DNA of 64,000 nucleotides from Hippopus hippopus (Eukaryota > Mollusca > Bivalvia > Cardiida > Cardiidae), in assembly GCA_946811185.2 (NCBI GenBank), contig OX328109.1, positions 14,916,255-14,980,254 on the forward strand. The letters run 5' to 3'. Shown here piece after piece: positions 12,401 to 26,700 of the stretch; positions within the stretch are counted from its first letter, which is position 1, and each line of letters begins with the position of its first letter. The notes beneath the pieces are model-generated. The model made no database searches, was not told the origin of the DNA, and saw only the letters and a list, made by a program, of their open reading frames with translations. A program made the position numbers and the translations under genes.

Positions 12401-14755
12401 ACACTATAAGTCGGAGCCTTTATCGGTTCACCCGCCTCAGATTTGTTATGTTTGAATATTGTTGCCTTGTCAAGTGACTTAAGTTGGATTTTCTTTTTGC
12501 CTAGCAGATCTTTGTGCTTCCAGGAGCCATTTTCCATGTCAAAAGTATACTGTAAAAAGAAAAGAAGATGGGCATAAAGGCCCTGTAACTCTTTATCCAA
12601 CAAAAAAAAAAATAGGCTATTTCAAACTGAAAGGATTTGCATGCAACAAATTTAACATGACTAAAAATATGGGATTTGTTTGTAACAGGGTAAAAAACAT
12701 TGTGGGAGAGGGAGAAAATGCTAGTTACAATCCTTTTCCTACAATGTTTTCAAAAGCTTTTTCCCTAAGATTCTTTAAAAGTTGAAATTGTGCAGTAAAG
12801 GGTTTGATAAATGTGCCAAAAGATAACCCTTTACCAAACAACAGAATTTTAGACAAGAAAAAAATAACAGCACTTGCAGGCAACAATTTTAGTCTGACCA
12901 AAATGATGGAACTTGTTTCTATAATGGTTACCAGCATTTTCATCTTTTCTCACCATTTTTTCAAAAAAGTTTCTTTCTCAGGATTGTTAAAATAAGGGGT
13001 TGTACACAGTTAACTAAATCTGAGAATTTTCTCAAGTTTTGCAAAAAGGACACAAGCTGGATTTTTGCATGGCAAAAAGAGAAAATCATTCGTGGTTTAG
13101 AGTTTGTACCTTTAGTCATATGACCTTGACCTGGGTCCGTATTCACCAACCATTCTTAAGAACGTTCTCGGTCTAATCCTCTAAGATTTTCTAAATTTTG
13201 AAAGTAACACAACTTCTGATTGGCTAAACCATTTTGGTTTAGCCAATCAGAAGTTGTGTTACTTTCAAATTCAGAAAATTATGAAGAATAAGTGAAGGTA
13301 TATGCATGATCTGCATTAATGAAATCTTTCAGCATGCACAGGGTTCTTATCCTAGTAATTGAATAAGAGAAGCTTAAGCAGATTTTCTCACAATGTTTTC
13401 AAAAGTCTTTTGCCTTTGGGTTGTTAAAACTCAGAATTGTGTGCTAAAGAGTTAACTGTGACCTTGACCTTGACTTCGGCCTAGATGGATAGTGCATGGT
13501 CTACATAACTGTAAACAATCCCCTGGTCAAGGTCCATGAAAAAGGTCCTTAACAGTAATGATAGGGTGGTGAAATACATGGAAGGATACAAATGGATTGG
13601 ATGGATGGATGGATGGATGGATGGATGGGAGGGAGGGAGGGAGGTAGGGAGGGATGGATGGATGGATGGGAGGGAGGGATGGATGGATGGATGGATGGAT
13701 GGATGGATGGGAGGGAGAGATGGTTGGATGGATGGATGGGATGGAGGGATGGATGGATGGATGGATGGATGGATGGGAGGGATGGATGGATGGATGGATG
13801 GATGGATGGATGGGAGGGATGGATGGATGGGTGGATGGATGGATCAATGGATTGATGGATGGATGGATGAACATCTGGACTAGATGACAAAGGACATAGT
13901 CTTATCTTTTGAAACTGGTGTGGAACTATAAATACATATCAGCCATGTTTTGGCAAAAAGGGGGCTAAATGCATCTCTGTGATACATGATACCAAACAAA
14001 TTTTCACATAATGATGGATCCATAAAATAAATTTTGTCACACAACAGACTGAACCTGGAGGTGGAATGCTCCTTTGACATGCAGAAAATTAACCAATAGC
14101 AAAAAGTTTCCACCCCGGTCAGCCTGCACAGGCTGTCCCGGGTTGATACTTTTTGAATATGCATTAAGCCCCCTTTTCACAGAGAACAGCTCAGATCTAT
14201 AAGCACAAACACATACCTGAGGTAGAAGCTTCCACCCATGTTGGGTCACCATGTCAATTGCTGATATCACATAATCATGCGTCTCATCATCATTAAAGTA
14301 TACCAGGTTGACCCTTGTGAATCCTGGCCTGAATTAAAAGGAAATTTTTTATGATATACCCTGGTAAGTCACACAGAAAAAATGTCTGCCAGAACAAGAG
14401 CATCTCGTGTAGGTGCCAGTGCTTGTCTCCAGCTGTGAAAATTTCAAGTAAGGAAAGGGACCTAACTGTGTCAGAAATATTTCACTATTGCTGGACATAA
14501 ATGAATAAGTGAGCTGATATGATATTGAATGCGAAATACAACATTATTCAATAAATCAATCAACATTTTCAATGTACACACATACACACAAGTCTCCACC
14601 CCACATTCGGCCCCCCCCCCCTTTTTTTTCTGCAGATATCCAAATTTTAAAAGTCACATGCACAACTACACATCATAGAGATTCATTGTGGTAAGTTTGA
14701 ACTTATTCTGATGAAAACTGTAGGAGATGAGTGCACAAGAAATTGCTAACTAATG

Positions 14756-14793
<38 letters not shown>

Positions 14794-17700
14794 TGGACGG
14801 ACAGACGACCGGGGCCATAACATAATACAACCTTTCGGGCGTATCAAAACTGAGACACAAACAATTCTAAACACACAAATCAAAACTTACTTCATAACCT
14901 GTAAAGATATCTTTGGCACTGTATTTTTATTTCTAGAAAAAAAAATATAAAGATTATCATTTAACCCTTTACCAAACAACAAAATTTAAGACTTGTCGAA
15001 ATTGACAGCATTTTGCAGACAACAAAATAAATGTGACTGAAAAATTGAATTTGTTTTAGGAAGAGTAGAAAACATTGTGGGAAAAGGAGAAAATGATGGT
15101 TACCAGCATTTTCTCCTTTTTTTATACAATGTTTCCAAAAGGCTTCTTTCTCAGGGTCATTAAAACTCGGGACTGTGTGGTATAGAGTTAAGTGAATATC
15201 AACCCTTAACCTGCTAAATAAGTTGGATGAAACTTTCTCGCCAATAGGAAACACCCAAATATTTTTATTTCCAGTACTTTTCTTAAAATATACTCAGTTG
15301 CATAAATAAGTGTGCACTTAATTTTCTTTTATTTCTCATCGCATGTTTTACTGAAGACCAACAAATTTGGTATCATACTTTAGTTCAGAGTCTGTAGAAA
15401 ATGCCAGGCTAATCAGATTTTGACTTACAGAAAGTTTAAGTTAGGTTTTTGCAGTTTAAATGAAGGTGGTACTAAAATCAAAGTTGCAAAAGTACTCAAA
15501 GACTAAGGTAACATTAGTTAGGTTTTGGCCACAGCTCTCGTTCAGGAATAGAATAACATTCCTGATGCAATGATTTTACGTTATGTAAGGTCTATGCGAC
15601 ATCGAATAATTGCCTGTATCGACAGCAGAGGTGGCCATACAAGATATTGATTGAAAAATTACAAGAACTTTAAGAAAAACCTAACTTTAATGTTACCTTG
15701 TCTTTGAGTACTTTTGCAACTTTGGTTTTAGTACAACCTTCATTTCAACTGCAAAAACCTAACTTAAACTCTCTGTTAGTCAAAATCTGATTAGCCTGGC
15801 ATTTTCTACAGACTCGGAACTAAAGTATGACACCAAATTTGTTGGTCTTCAGTAAAACATGCGACGAGAAATAAAAGAAAATTAAGTGCACACTTATTTA
15901 TGGAACTGAGTATATTATCTCCTTATCTGACAGTGTAGATCCAAGATCAGCCTGCACTTTCCGTGCAGTCTGATCTTGGATCTACACTGTCCGCAAAAGG
16001 TCCTTGAGTTGTGCTTAGCAGCCCCTAAGAGTTGATAAATGGATTTCATATCGACAACTATAGGTTCTATCAGGTGGAAAGCCAGTTCCACTGATATGTC
16101 ACAGTGTTGATCTTTTACCTCAATTCCTCCTGCAATAAATTTACAGTAGAAAACTTAACTCTTTTATTACGGAATAAATAATTTGCATTTTTAAAAGGCT
16201 ACAAATACAATTCCTCTACAAGATCAAGAGACAGTTTGGTCATAACCTGTAGCAAGGCAGTGGACAGTGTAGACAGAGATCAGACTGCACGTTCTTCGCA
16301 GTATGATCTTGATCTACACTGTCCACAAAAGCTCATAGTGTTGTCTCTGGTATGGAAAGAGTTAACCTTAAAAGTACTGTATAAAGATAACAAACACTTT
16401 GAATCTAGGTTTGATTTGGGTTGTATTGGGAGTTTAATGCTGTTTTAACAACTAAGGTCATATCATGTCAACCAGTTCACCTTTGCATGTGTTTCCTGGC
16501 TTTCTCACACCAGTACTGACACAACTTTCTTTTCAAGCCACTGAATACTTTTCTCACATGCATCAAAGGTGAGAGGTGAAAAATTTTCCGACAGAAAGTT
16601 TGCTGCAACTGGGTGTGAAACCTGCAACCACCTGGTCAGAAGTCACAATGCTGACCACTGAGCTACCCAGTCAGACTTTGAATCAAGAAACAAGACCCAA
16701 ATAGTTACAGTTTCAATGTTGCTCCTGTCCAAATGTTTCAGCAAAGTTGACAGTGTAGATCAAAGATCAGACTGCATAAAATGTGCAGTCTCATCATCAT
16801 CAACACTGGCCATAGGGACAACTACAGTTGTGAGAGGCACTTTCAGGTTAGAAAAAGGCCTCCTTTCTAAAATAGAATTGCTTTGGACAGGATTGAAGGA
16901 AATCCAAAACAGTGAGGGAGGGAGGGAGGGAGGAAGGGAGTGAGTGAGGGAGGGAGGGAGGGAGGGTGGGTGAGTGAGTGAGTGAGGGAGTGGTGAGTGA
17001 GTGGCAAGGGAGGGAGGGAGGGAGGGAGGGAGTGGGTGGGTGGGTGGGTGGGTGAGGGAGGGAGAGGATGGGTGGGTGGGTGAGGGAGGGAGGGAGGGGG
17101 TGGGTGGGTGAGGGAGGGAGGGAGGGAGGGAGTGGGTGGGTGGGTGAGGGAGGGAGGGAGGGAGTGGGTGGGTGGGTGAGGGAGGGAGGGAGGGAGTGGG
17201 TGGGTGGGTGAGGGAGGGAGGGAGGGAGGGATTGGGTGGGTGGGTGAGGGAGGGAGGGAGGGAGGAAGTGGGTGGGTGGGTGGGTGGGTGAGTGAGTGAG
17301 TGTTGATTTATATTGCATCAAGTCATATAGTGCTTATGACAGGTAATGAGGCAGCTAAAATGAAAATAAGTTAACACTTGAACAAGGTTTTGATTCAGTG
17401 ATAGCAAAACTGAAGACCGAGTTTGCCATAAAAATATATCTGTGCACATGCTACAGACAAAAGAACAGACATGCAGACCTAAGTACACAGCAACCCCAAA
17501 ATACCCTCAAGGATATTAATTTTTGTTCTTTTGGGGATAAAGGAACAGAAAGGTATACTTACTTTTTTGTGTTTTCTGTGAAAAACCAAGTAAACTGTTT
17601 TGTCAGTGATTCTGACATTCCCAGGAGGTCCTGTAAAAGAGGATATGTTAAAACTCTTTACCAAACAACAAAATTTTAGACTTGTCCAAATTGAAAGCAT

Positions 17701-20700
17701 TTGCAGACAACAAAATGAATGTGACTCAAAAATTGAAACTTGACTTTAGAAGAGTACAAAAAAAATTGTGGGAAAAGGAGAAAATGCTGGTTACCAGCAT
17801 TTTCTCCTTTTTCCATAATGTTTTCAGAAGGCTTCTTCCTCTGGGGCATAAAAAGCAGGGATTGTTTGGTAAAAGTTAACATTTTTCACTATAGTGTTTT
17901 CTTCCCATTCAAAGACAAAAGTCCATCCTAGGAGTCACATAACATTGTCGTCTGCAAGTGCTTTCAAATTTGGACTAGCTTATAATTTTGTTGCCCGACA
18001 AAATATTTACTCTTAGAGCGCTAAGTAAATGACATGAGCATTTTCAGTCTGAAAAGAAAACAGGCCGAAAAATTCTCTTAACTCTTCACCAGATGAGGTA
18101 ATTTTGGTCTACTGAAATTGAAAGAATTTGCAGACAACAAATACAACAAATTTAGAGTGGCTAAAAAGTTGGTATTTTCATCTGTAAGGGAAGAAAACAC
18201 TGTGGAAGGGAAGAAAACACTGTGGAAAATGGAGAAAATGCTCATTATGAAAATTTCCTTTTTTCCAAAGTGTTTTCAAATGGCTTCGACCTCAGAGCCG
18301 TAAAAACCAGGGCTTATCTGGGAAAGGGTATACTCTTACAGGGCCAAGTATATTAACATGACCTTCTTTGACAGTGGAAAATACAATCCACTGACACTCA
18401 AAAAACAGTTGACATTATCTTTAGGCTGGACATCCCTCAAACAATAGGTGCGCCAAAAGGCAGCAATCACAGCAAAAACCAGAGAAATCCCTGAAGAGGA
18501 ATGTCTTCAAGTTATTGACAGTTTTGCCTGACATATGCATGTGTACCTGCAATGCCACGGACAGCATTAGAAGCATATTTTGGAAAGTATATGACTTTTA
18601 TGCGAAGTAACCAAGATAACTGAAATTTGGGGAATGATTGTACACAGATTGAAATTTAAGTCAATCAAGTTGCAAGAAATTTGCTGGACCTTTGATGGAT
18701 CCGATATAATTTTCATGGGATCTATTTTTTTTCTGGTCACTTTGTACTTTCCAGCTTAACTCTTTACCAAACGATAAAATTTTGGACTAGTCTAAATTGG
18801 AAGCATTTGCAGACGACAAAATTAGTGTAACTAAAAAATTGAAATTTGTTTTGGGAAGGGAAGAAAACATTGTGGGAAAAGGAGAAAATGCTGGTTACCA
18901 GCATTTTCTCCTTTTCCCACAATGTTTTCAGAAGGCTTCTTTCTCAGGGTCGTGAAAACCAGGGATTGTTTGGGAAAGGGTTAAACAGAAACCCTGTTTT
19001 TCCCAAAATGTTTTGTGCTGTTTCAACATGCGATTGTTTGTAAAAAAAGTTATACCAGCATGGTTGACTAACCATTTACCAAACGACAAAACCTTAGACT
19101 AGTCCAAATTAAAAGCATTTGCAGACAACAAAAAATAAACATGATTCAAAAATTGAAACTTGACTTTGGAAGAGTAGAAAACATTGTGGGAAAAGGAGAA
19201 AATGCTGGTTACCACCATTTTCTCCTTTTCCCACAGTGTTTTCACAAGGCTTCTACCTTGGAGTCTTTAAAACCAGGGATTGTTTGGAAAAGGATTAATA
19301 CCATTCTTTATAGGATAGAATGACCACAGTTACCTCAGAATAAGGTCCTGCACATGCACACCCTCCTCTGGCTTGAATTCCAAATAAATCACTCAATAAT
19401 GTAGATATAAAATTATGATGCACCAGCTTTCCACTATCTAAATGTTTGGTAAGAAAGGAGAAGATAGGTAGTCGTCTGGCGGCGTGGTTACCCAAAACAA
19501 AAATGTGTGGGTTCTTCTCCCACACAGAAAATGCACGGCTGTAAATTGGAAAAAGTAGAACAACTGTCATGTTCATAGTTCATAATTTTTTTATAGAGAC
19601 TTTACACTAATGACAAAAAGAATTTTATTTAGATCAGCCCAAATGGGAAGCGTTTGCAGACGAAAAAATAAATGTGATTCAAGGGAAGAGTAAAGAACAT
19701 TATAGGAAATGAAGAAATTGCTGGTTACCACTATTTCTCCTTTCCCCTCAATGGTTTCAAAAGCCTTTTTCCTAAGGGTTGTTAAAAGTTGGGACTGTGT
19801 TGTAAAGGGTTTAAGAGCTGGTGAGGTATCAAAATTCAATTTCACTTCTTTGTCAAACAATAGAAATTTATACTTATCCAAACGGAAAAGAGTTGCAAAC
19901 AATTAACCCGTAGGCTGCTAAGCGCGACTCACTGACCTTTTGCGGACAGTGTTGATCAAGATCAGACTGCACAGAACATGCAGTCTGATCTTGGATCTAC
20001 ACTGTCCGATATGTAGATTTTATTCCCCAAAAGATAACTTTGAAATGGCAATACTTGCGTTTTTACCATCCGATTAAAAATTTCATCTTAGTTATTTCGC
20101 AGGATAAGGGTTAAATCAATGAGGCTCAAAACAATGGAATTTGTCACTGAGAGGGTAAAAAATATTGTGGGATAAGGAGAAAATGCTGGTTACAAGCATT
20201 TTCTCCTTTTCACATAACATTTGCAAGGGCCTTTCTCTGTAAGGAAATTAAAACTCAGGATTTTTTGGTCGAAGGTTAAAAACTTGTTTGTTTACAAGAA
20301 CAGGTGTACCATGAGGTAGAAGTTTTAAAAATTTATCATTAAAAAGATCAATCATTTGAAACAAACATTGTTTCCTTTTGGAACAATATTTTTTATACAT
20401 GAATGTTTTAGAAGAGAACTAGTGTTTTTCCTATAAGTTACTGAGATTGAGTTTTGGTCCCTAAAAAACTTAACTCTTTACCAAATGACAAAATTTTAGA
20501 CTAGTCCAAACTGAAAGCATTTGCAGACGACAAAATAAATGTGACTGAAAAACTGAAATTTGTTTTGGGAAAGGTAGAAAACATTGTGGGAAGAGGAGAA
20601 AATGCTGGTTACCAGCATTTTCTCCTTTTCCCACAATGTTTTAAAAAGGCTTCTATCTCAGGGTCGTCAAAAGTCAAGATTGTGTGGTAAAGGGTTAATC

Positions 20701-23700
20701 ACTAATGATTAACTTATTAACCTTTTACCAAACAATCCCCTGTTTTGATGAACCCAAATGAAAAGGCTTCTGAAAACATTGCTGGTAACCAGCATTTTCT
20801 CCTTTTCTCACATTATTTTCCATCCTTTCTAACAAATTTTTTCATCTGAGCCACATCTTACTGGTCATCTGCAAATACTTTCAATTTAGACCAGTCTAAA
20901 ATTCTGATGTTTGGTAAAGAGTTAACCCTTTCCCAAACAACAAATTTTAGACTGTTCCAAACTGAGAGCATCTGCAGATGACAAATTTAGAATTGGTATA
21001 AATTAGCTTTAGGTCTCTGATAGGGTAGAAAACATTGTGGAAAAAGGAGAAAATGCTGGTTACCAGCATTTTCTCCTTTTCCCACAATGTTTTCCAAAGT
21101 CTTTTTTTCCAGGGTCGTGAAAACCAGGGATTGTGTTATAAAGAGTTAAACCAAAAGATTTGACTTACCTGCACAGATCTTCATCTCTTCCTGCTATCAG
21201 ATCTTCAGTAACATCCTGAAGTAAAAAACATGCCATTTATCATCACTTTAACAAACAAAAAAATTCTAGACTTCGCCTTATGGAAAACATGTGAAGAGAG
21301 CAAATTAATCATTGTGGCCTTTGATAAAACAGAAGCCTGCATTTCTCATCCATTAATTCAAGTTTCTAGATATCAATCAATAAAATAGAACCATGTCATA
21401 ACACCTTAATACATGATGAATTTCATCCGTTGAAAGTGTAAGCAGAGAACAACTTTCTGAAAGGGAAGAAAACATTGTGAGAAAAGGAGAAAATACTGGT
21501 TATCAGCATATTTTCCTTTTCCCACAACATTTTCAAAAGTGTTCTATCTTAACCCTTACAGTGAAATAAGACTCAATCAGTAATTCATGCCTTCCGGTAG
21601 GTTCTCGAGAAATGACGATAATATACTTTCGATATTTCATGGTTATGACCAGTGAAAAATACCGATTTTTATATTCTAACTCTTCAATTGAAGGTGGAAA
21701 CAGTTGTTCCCGCGCACTAGTTTACCTAAGTAAAATGCGCGTACCTCTCAACCAGATGGAAATATGATGTAATTTACCCTACATTTCTTGCGCTTGACGT
21801 AATATTGTAATGCATTGCTATGCGGAGGGGATATGTAATGTGGAATAACTGAAAAGAGCTGTACTGGATTTTGATGTAAGTTTCCCCCAAAAAGGGTTAA
21901 AAGCATGAAATAAATAGAATACTTGTTTTTTCGGTGAAAGATGGAAATTTATTTCATCTCGTAAATATCATCTGTAAAATTTTAACTCGTGGCTGCACCA
22001 CTCATGAAAATATTACCAATGTTGTTCATGAGATAAAATAAATTTCCACCTTTCACCGAAAAAAACAAACATCTTCTATGTATTTCAAGGTTGCTCATGT
22101 CTAAATAGTTTTAGCAAAGCGGACAGTGTAGATCAAAGATCAGGCTGCATGTTTTGTGCAGCCTGATCTTGATCTACACTGTCCACAAAGGTAACCATAG
22201 TTGTGAAAGGCGCTTTAAGAGTTACGAGCCCCTTATGGTATGGGATAGTATCGTAAGGTTTAATTGATCAGTAAACAGACCTTCTTAAGTTTGAACACAA
22301 GTCCCGCTCTTATAGACTCTGTGATAGCTGGGGTCCCACCTTCTTCTCTCTCCTCAATATTGCTGACATAATAGTGTGTACCACGGGTAACCTAGTAAAA
22401 AATCATAAAATATGCACAGGAAATCACATTCAGCATGAAGTCTCAAATCTATTAACACTATCAACCTTTTACTAAATAATTTCATGTTTTAAAACCCTGA
22501 AAAAGGCTTTTGAAAACAATGTGGGAAAAGGAAAAAAGCACAGTGTGTCTTTCATCCTATAGGAAAAACATCCAAAATATTGTCATTTCAATGTTGTTTT
22601 GGTGAGAATAATTATGTAATAAGTAGCAAACAGTGTATATCAAAGATCAGACTGTGTGTTCGGTGCAGTCTGATCTTAATCTACACTATTGACTGAAACA
22701 ATTTAAGTCTGTTCAAGCGCTTTATGGGTTAACGTGCCTCTGCTAGGTCATGTGTCTGTGTTCCATTGTACTTCATAAATGGCCTGCAACACGCAAAAAG
22801 GGGCATTCGGACATTTGCGTAAAGTGTCGTCTCGGATCAGCCTGTGCACTCTGCACAGGCTAATCCGAAACGACACTTTCCGTTTTTATGCAATTTTCTG
22901 TTTTGCCCAAGTGTACTGTAGCACAAAATCTAATGTTGTTGTAAAGTGCCGTCTCGGATTAGCCTGTGCAGACTGCGCAGGCTTATCTGAGACGACACTT
23001 TATGCAAATGTCTGAGTGCCTCTTTTCGCATGTTGCAAGCCATATAAAACCATTGATTTTTGTTTACTTGCGGTCCTGGTGGTAGGTCTAAACATGCCTT
23101 TAACTTGAAAAGCACCACTAATTGAAATTAGAAGTATTCAAGGGACAACTTTGAAATCATGCATGCAAAATGAGTAATCAATAGAATTTATATTTTACAT
23201 AATTACAAGTTAAATGTTAAAACATGGTGGCACAAACAAAATACTGCTACTTATGTGCAATTTCTCCTTTTGCCACAGTATTTTCAAAAGGTCAGTTGTA
23301 AGAATACCAAGATGTCTGAAAGAGGCTAAGTTTAACCCTTTACCACACACCTTTCAAAACATTGTGGGAAAAGGAGAAAATGCTGCATTTTCTCCTTTTC
23401 CCACAATGTTTTCTACCCTTTCAAGACAGAAACCATCATTTTAGCTGCATTTAATTTGTCATCTGCAAAAGCTTTCTATTTGGTCCTGTTCAAATTTGTT
23501 TGTTTGGTAAAAAGTTAAGGGTTTCAAAAAATTGTTTAAAGACTGTAAAAACTGCATTACTCACATAGACAACTGTTCCTCCCCCAACTCCATGTGGAGT
23601 TGAATTTTTAAAAATCCACTTCTTTGCAATAAGCAGTCCTGTGAATTACATCAATGTATTGAATCACAACATGGTTATTGGGTGACATCAGTTGTTTTTT

Positions 23701-26700
23701 CAACAAATGAGTCCTTGCTCTGGCAAAAAGGGGTATAACGCATCTCTGTAATGCATCGACCAAGCAAGCCATTAACTAAGATTATTAACCCATAAAAATC
23801 TGCCTGAATCATGAGGTAGACTGTTCCTTGGACATGCAGAAGTGACCAATAGCAAAACTTTGACTTGTGTTAGCCTGCAGCCTGTGCAGGCTCACTTCAG
23901 TCAATATTTTTTGCAGGTGTATTAAGCCTCCTTTTCACAGAGTATGGTTCAAATACAAAGTTCCCAAATTGATAGAGACAATTTTAATACAAATACAAAA
24001 TGTACATAGTTTTCAGGGTCCTGTGTGGCTCAGTGGTAAAGTGAAGGACTCGTGACCTGGTGGCCCTGGGTTCGAGCCTCACTGGCTTCACTGGGTTTTT
24101 CACAGGAGTGTCCTTCGGCAAGACACTTCAGAGCCTAGCCTAGTACTGGTGAAGCCCAGGAAACATGAATATGTGAGCTGTCACCATGATATGACTGAAA
24201 TAATGTTGAAAGTGGCGTAAAACACCATTCAAACAAACAAATTAACAAACAAACATAGTTTTCGTTTTGATACCTATGTAATAAAGTTAGTTTGCTTGTA
24301 TTCTACAGGAATTATTTGGTGGTCCTGCATGACTCAGTGTTTACCAGCATTTTCCCCTTTTCCCACAAGGTTTTCAAACGGCTACGCATATCTCCTCTGG
24401 GTTGTGAAAATTTGGGATTGTGTGGTAAAGAGAAAAACATTTTGTCCTACCTGTAATTTGTAACACAGTGTGGTTGGTTGACAATAAGCCAATACCGTAA
24501 TGAAATAAACATACCTGGTGAGCCAGGGCCACCTACAAACTTATGAGGGCTTATTATGACTGCATCCTTGTAGCTAGAAATAGAATACAAGTACATACGT
24601 ATACAAGATTATGTCTTATCTAAACCTATTTATTTTTGATTGATTGCTCTTAAGACCTGTCTAAAATATATGGGCCGTGCTCTGTGAAAAGGGGGCTTAA
24701 TGACAAAAAATCTGAATTTCACTTTTTCAGATTTTCAGTTAGTATATTCATTTCTCTCTCGAAATCTGAAAGCAAAATACCGCTAACTTATCAAAAAGTC
24801 GAGATATCAACAAAATTGTAAGCATACCCAATACAGTGAACGTCAACTTTTTAACAGACGTAGATGATGTTGTTGTTTTTTTACTCTGTTTAACTCTTTA
24901 CCAAATGACAAAGTTTTAGACTGGTCCAGATTGAAAGCACTTGCAGACGACAAAATAAACGTAACTCAAAAATTGAAATTTGTTTCCAGCAGGGTAGAAA
25001 ACATTGTGGGAAAAGGAGAAAATGCTGGTTACCAGCATTTTCTCCTTTTCCCACAATGTTTTCAAAAGGCTTCTATCTCAGGGTCGTAAAAACCAGGGAT
25101 TGTTTGGTAAAGGGTTAACATAGTTATTTGTTACCCAAATCAAGCTGATATTTACGCTGTACAGCAAGGGATTTCAGATGTAGTTCTTGCATGAAAGACT
25201 TCATGTAAAATTGGTAAAGAAGATGCATTAACAATGCTCCAACTTTGCCAATATCAATACTTAAACCACAACATAAATAGATCTAAAAAAATGGAATTTT
25301 CTCGCCACTGTTACAACCAAAATAAAGCGATAAAACAGTTCCTTTACTTGACATGATCTCACCATATAGGACAGAGTAGAACTAAAATCAGACTGCTCTT
25401 TCTGTGCGGTCTGATTTTGACCTATGCTGACGGCAAAAGTGCATTGAGTAACGTCAAACAGCGTATGGGCTAAAAATTACGTCCGGCCCCACCACAGGCT
25501 TCAGTGTAATGTGAATGATTACCATCGCAAATGAAAACACAAATATAATGCATTACCGCAGTGCCTTTTAAAATTGTATTTCTCGTGAAAGGAACAAAAT
25601 TTATGAACACTGTCCATATGGGACAATATTTCATGTTATTTTGTTGGTGTTGTTGCCATTCAAAGTTTGAAAATAGTCTAAAGGCGGGGAAAATATAGTT
25701 GACACATGTACGATGCACTTGAACTACTCTGTTGCTGTGGACAGGTGATATCCTGGCAAGAAGGGCACACGAAGGGTCGAACTATTCTGAACAAGTTATC
25801 CAGACTTTCCTTTGACAGTCCCTCTGGTCAAACTTCATTGGAAAAATTGTCACAAAGTATGTATCCCTTGTACCACAGAATATTTATACAACTCTCCTCC
25901 TTGTCACATCTCTTTCTATCACCACACCTGGTTCAGCAGAAGAAAATCTGAAGGGGGGTGGGGGGTGGGGTGGAGGTGGATAAATGATTTGAAAAGTGAA
26001 CTTTTCTTTATCTAAAAAATTTCATTGTAACACCATTTAAAAATTAGAACTTGTTTTTCTACAAAAAAAACCAGATGTCTCCCCCCTTTTTGGTGTTAGA
26101 AGGATTGACATGTGAACAAGGCAATTTCTAACTGATATAATGGTCATTTTTCTCAAACAGTTTTTGAGTTATAGAGCCGACATGAAATTGTATGTAAATT
26201 GTGTGAGGAAAATAATCAAAGGGAAATAATTCGAAAAATATACAAGCCAGAGTTATGGTTCTTATGCATGACACTTCATCTCATGGTGCTTTGCAAATGT
26301 GTGAAGTTCTATCAAAATATCTTAAAAGGTTTTCAAGTTATAGAGCGGACACAATTTGTGATGGAAAATAATCAAAGGGAAATAACTCGAAAAATATACA
26401 AGCCAGAGTAATGGTTCTTGTGCATGGCATTTTGTTTCATTGTGCTTTGCAAATGTGTGAAGTTTTATCGAAATATCATTAAAGGTTTTTGAGTTATAGA
26501 GCGGACACAATTTGTGAGGGAAAATAATCAAAGGGAAATAAAAACTCAAAAAATATACAAGCCAGAGTTATGGTTCTTGTGCATGACACTTTTTCTCATG
26601 ATGCTTTCCAAATGTGTAAAGTTTTATCAAAATTTCTTGAGTTATAGAGCGGACATGATTTGTGAATGGAAAATAATCAAAGGGAAATAACTCGAAAAAT

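Noticed and set aside
13527..13890. Long frames of SIHPSIHP and MDGWMDGW on both strands
   Set aside because: They are translations of a GGAT/GGGA microsatellite; frames are open on several phases at once.
16848..17321. 157-codon frame rich in Pro, Ser and His
   Set aside because: Product of the G-rich minisatellite; no splice or start support.
18370..18560. Possible additional exon between exons 14 and 15
   Set aside because: Exons 14 and 15 join in phase without it, and the translation has no family motif.
22779..23015. Recurring frame [20 protein letters not shown] as a protein gene
   Set aside because: The same string occurs in every family D copy and arises from its palindromic sequence; it is a transposon artefact.
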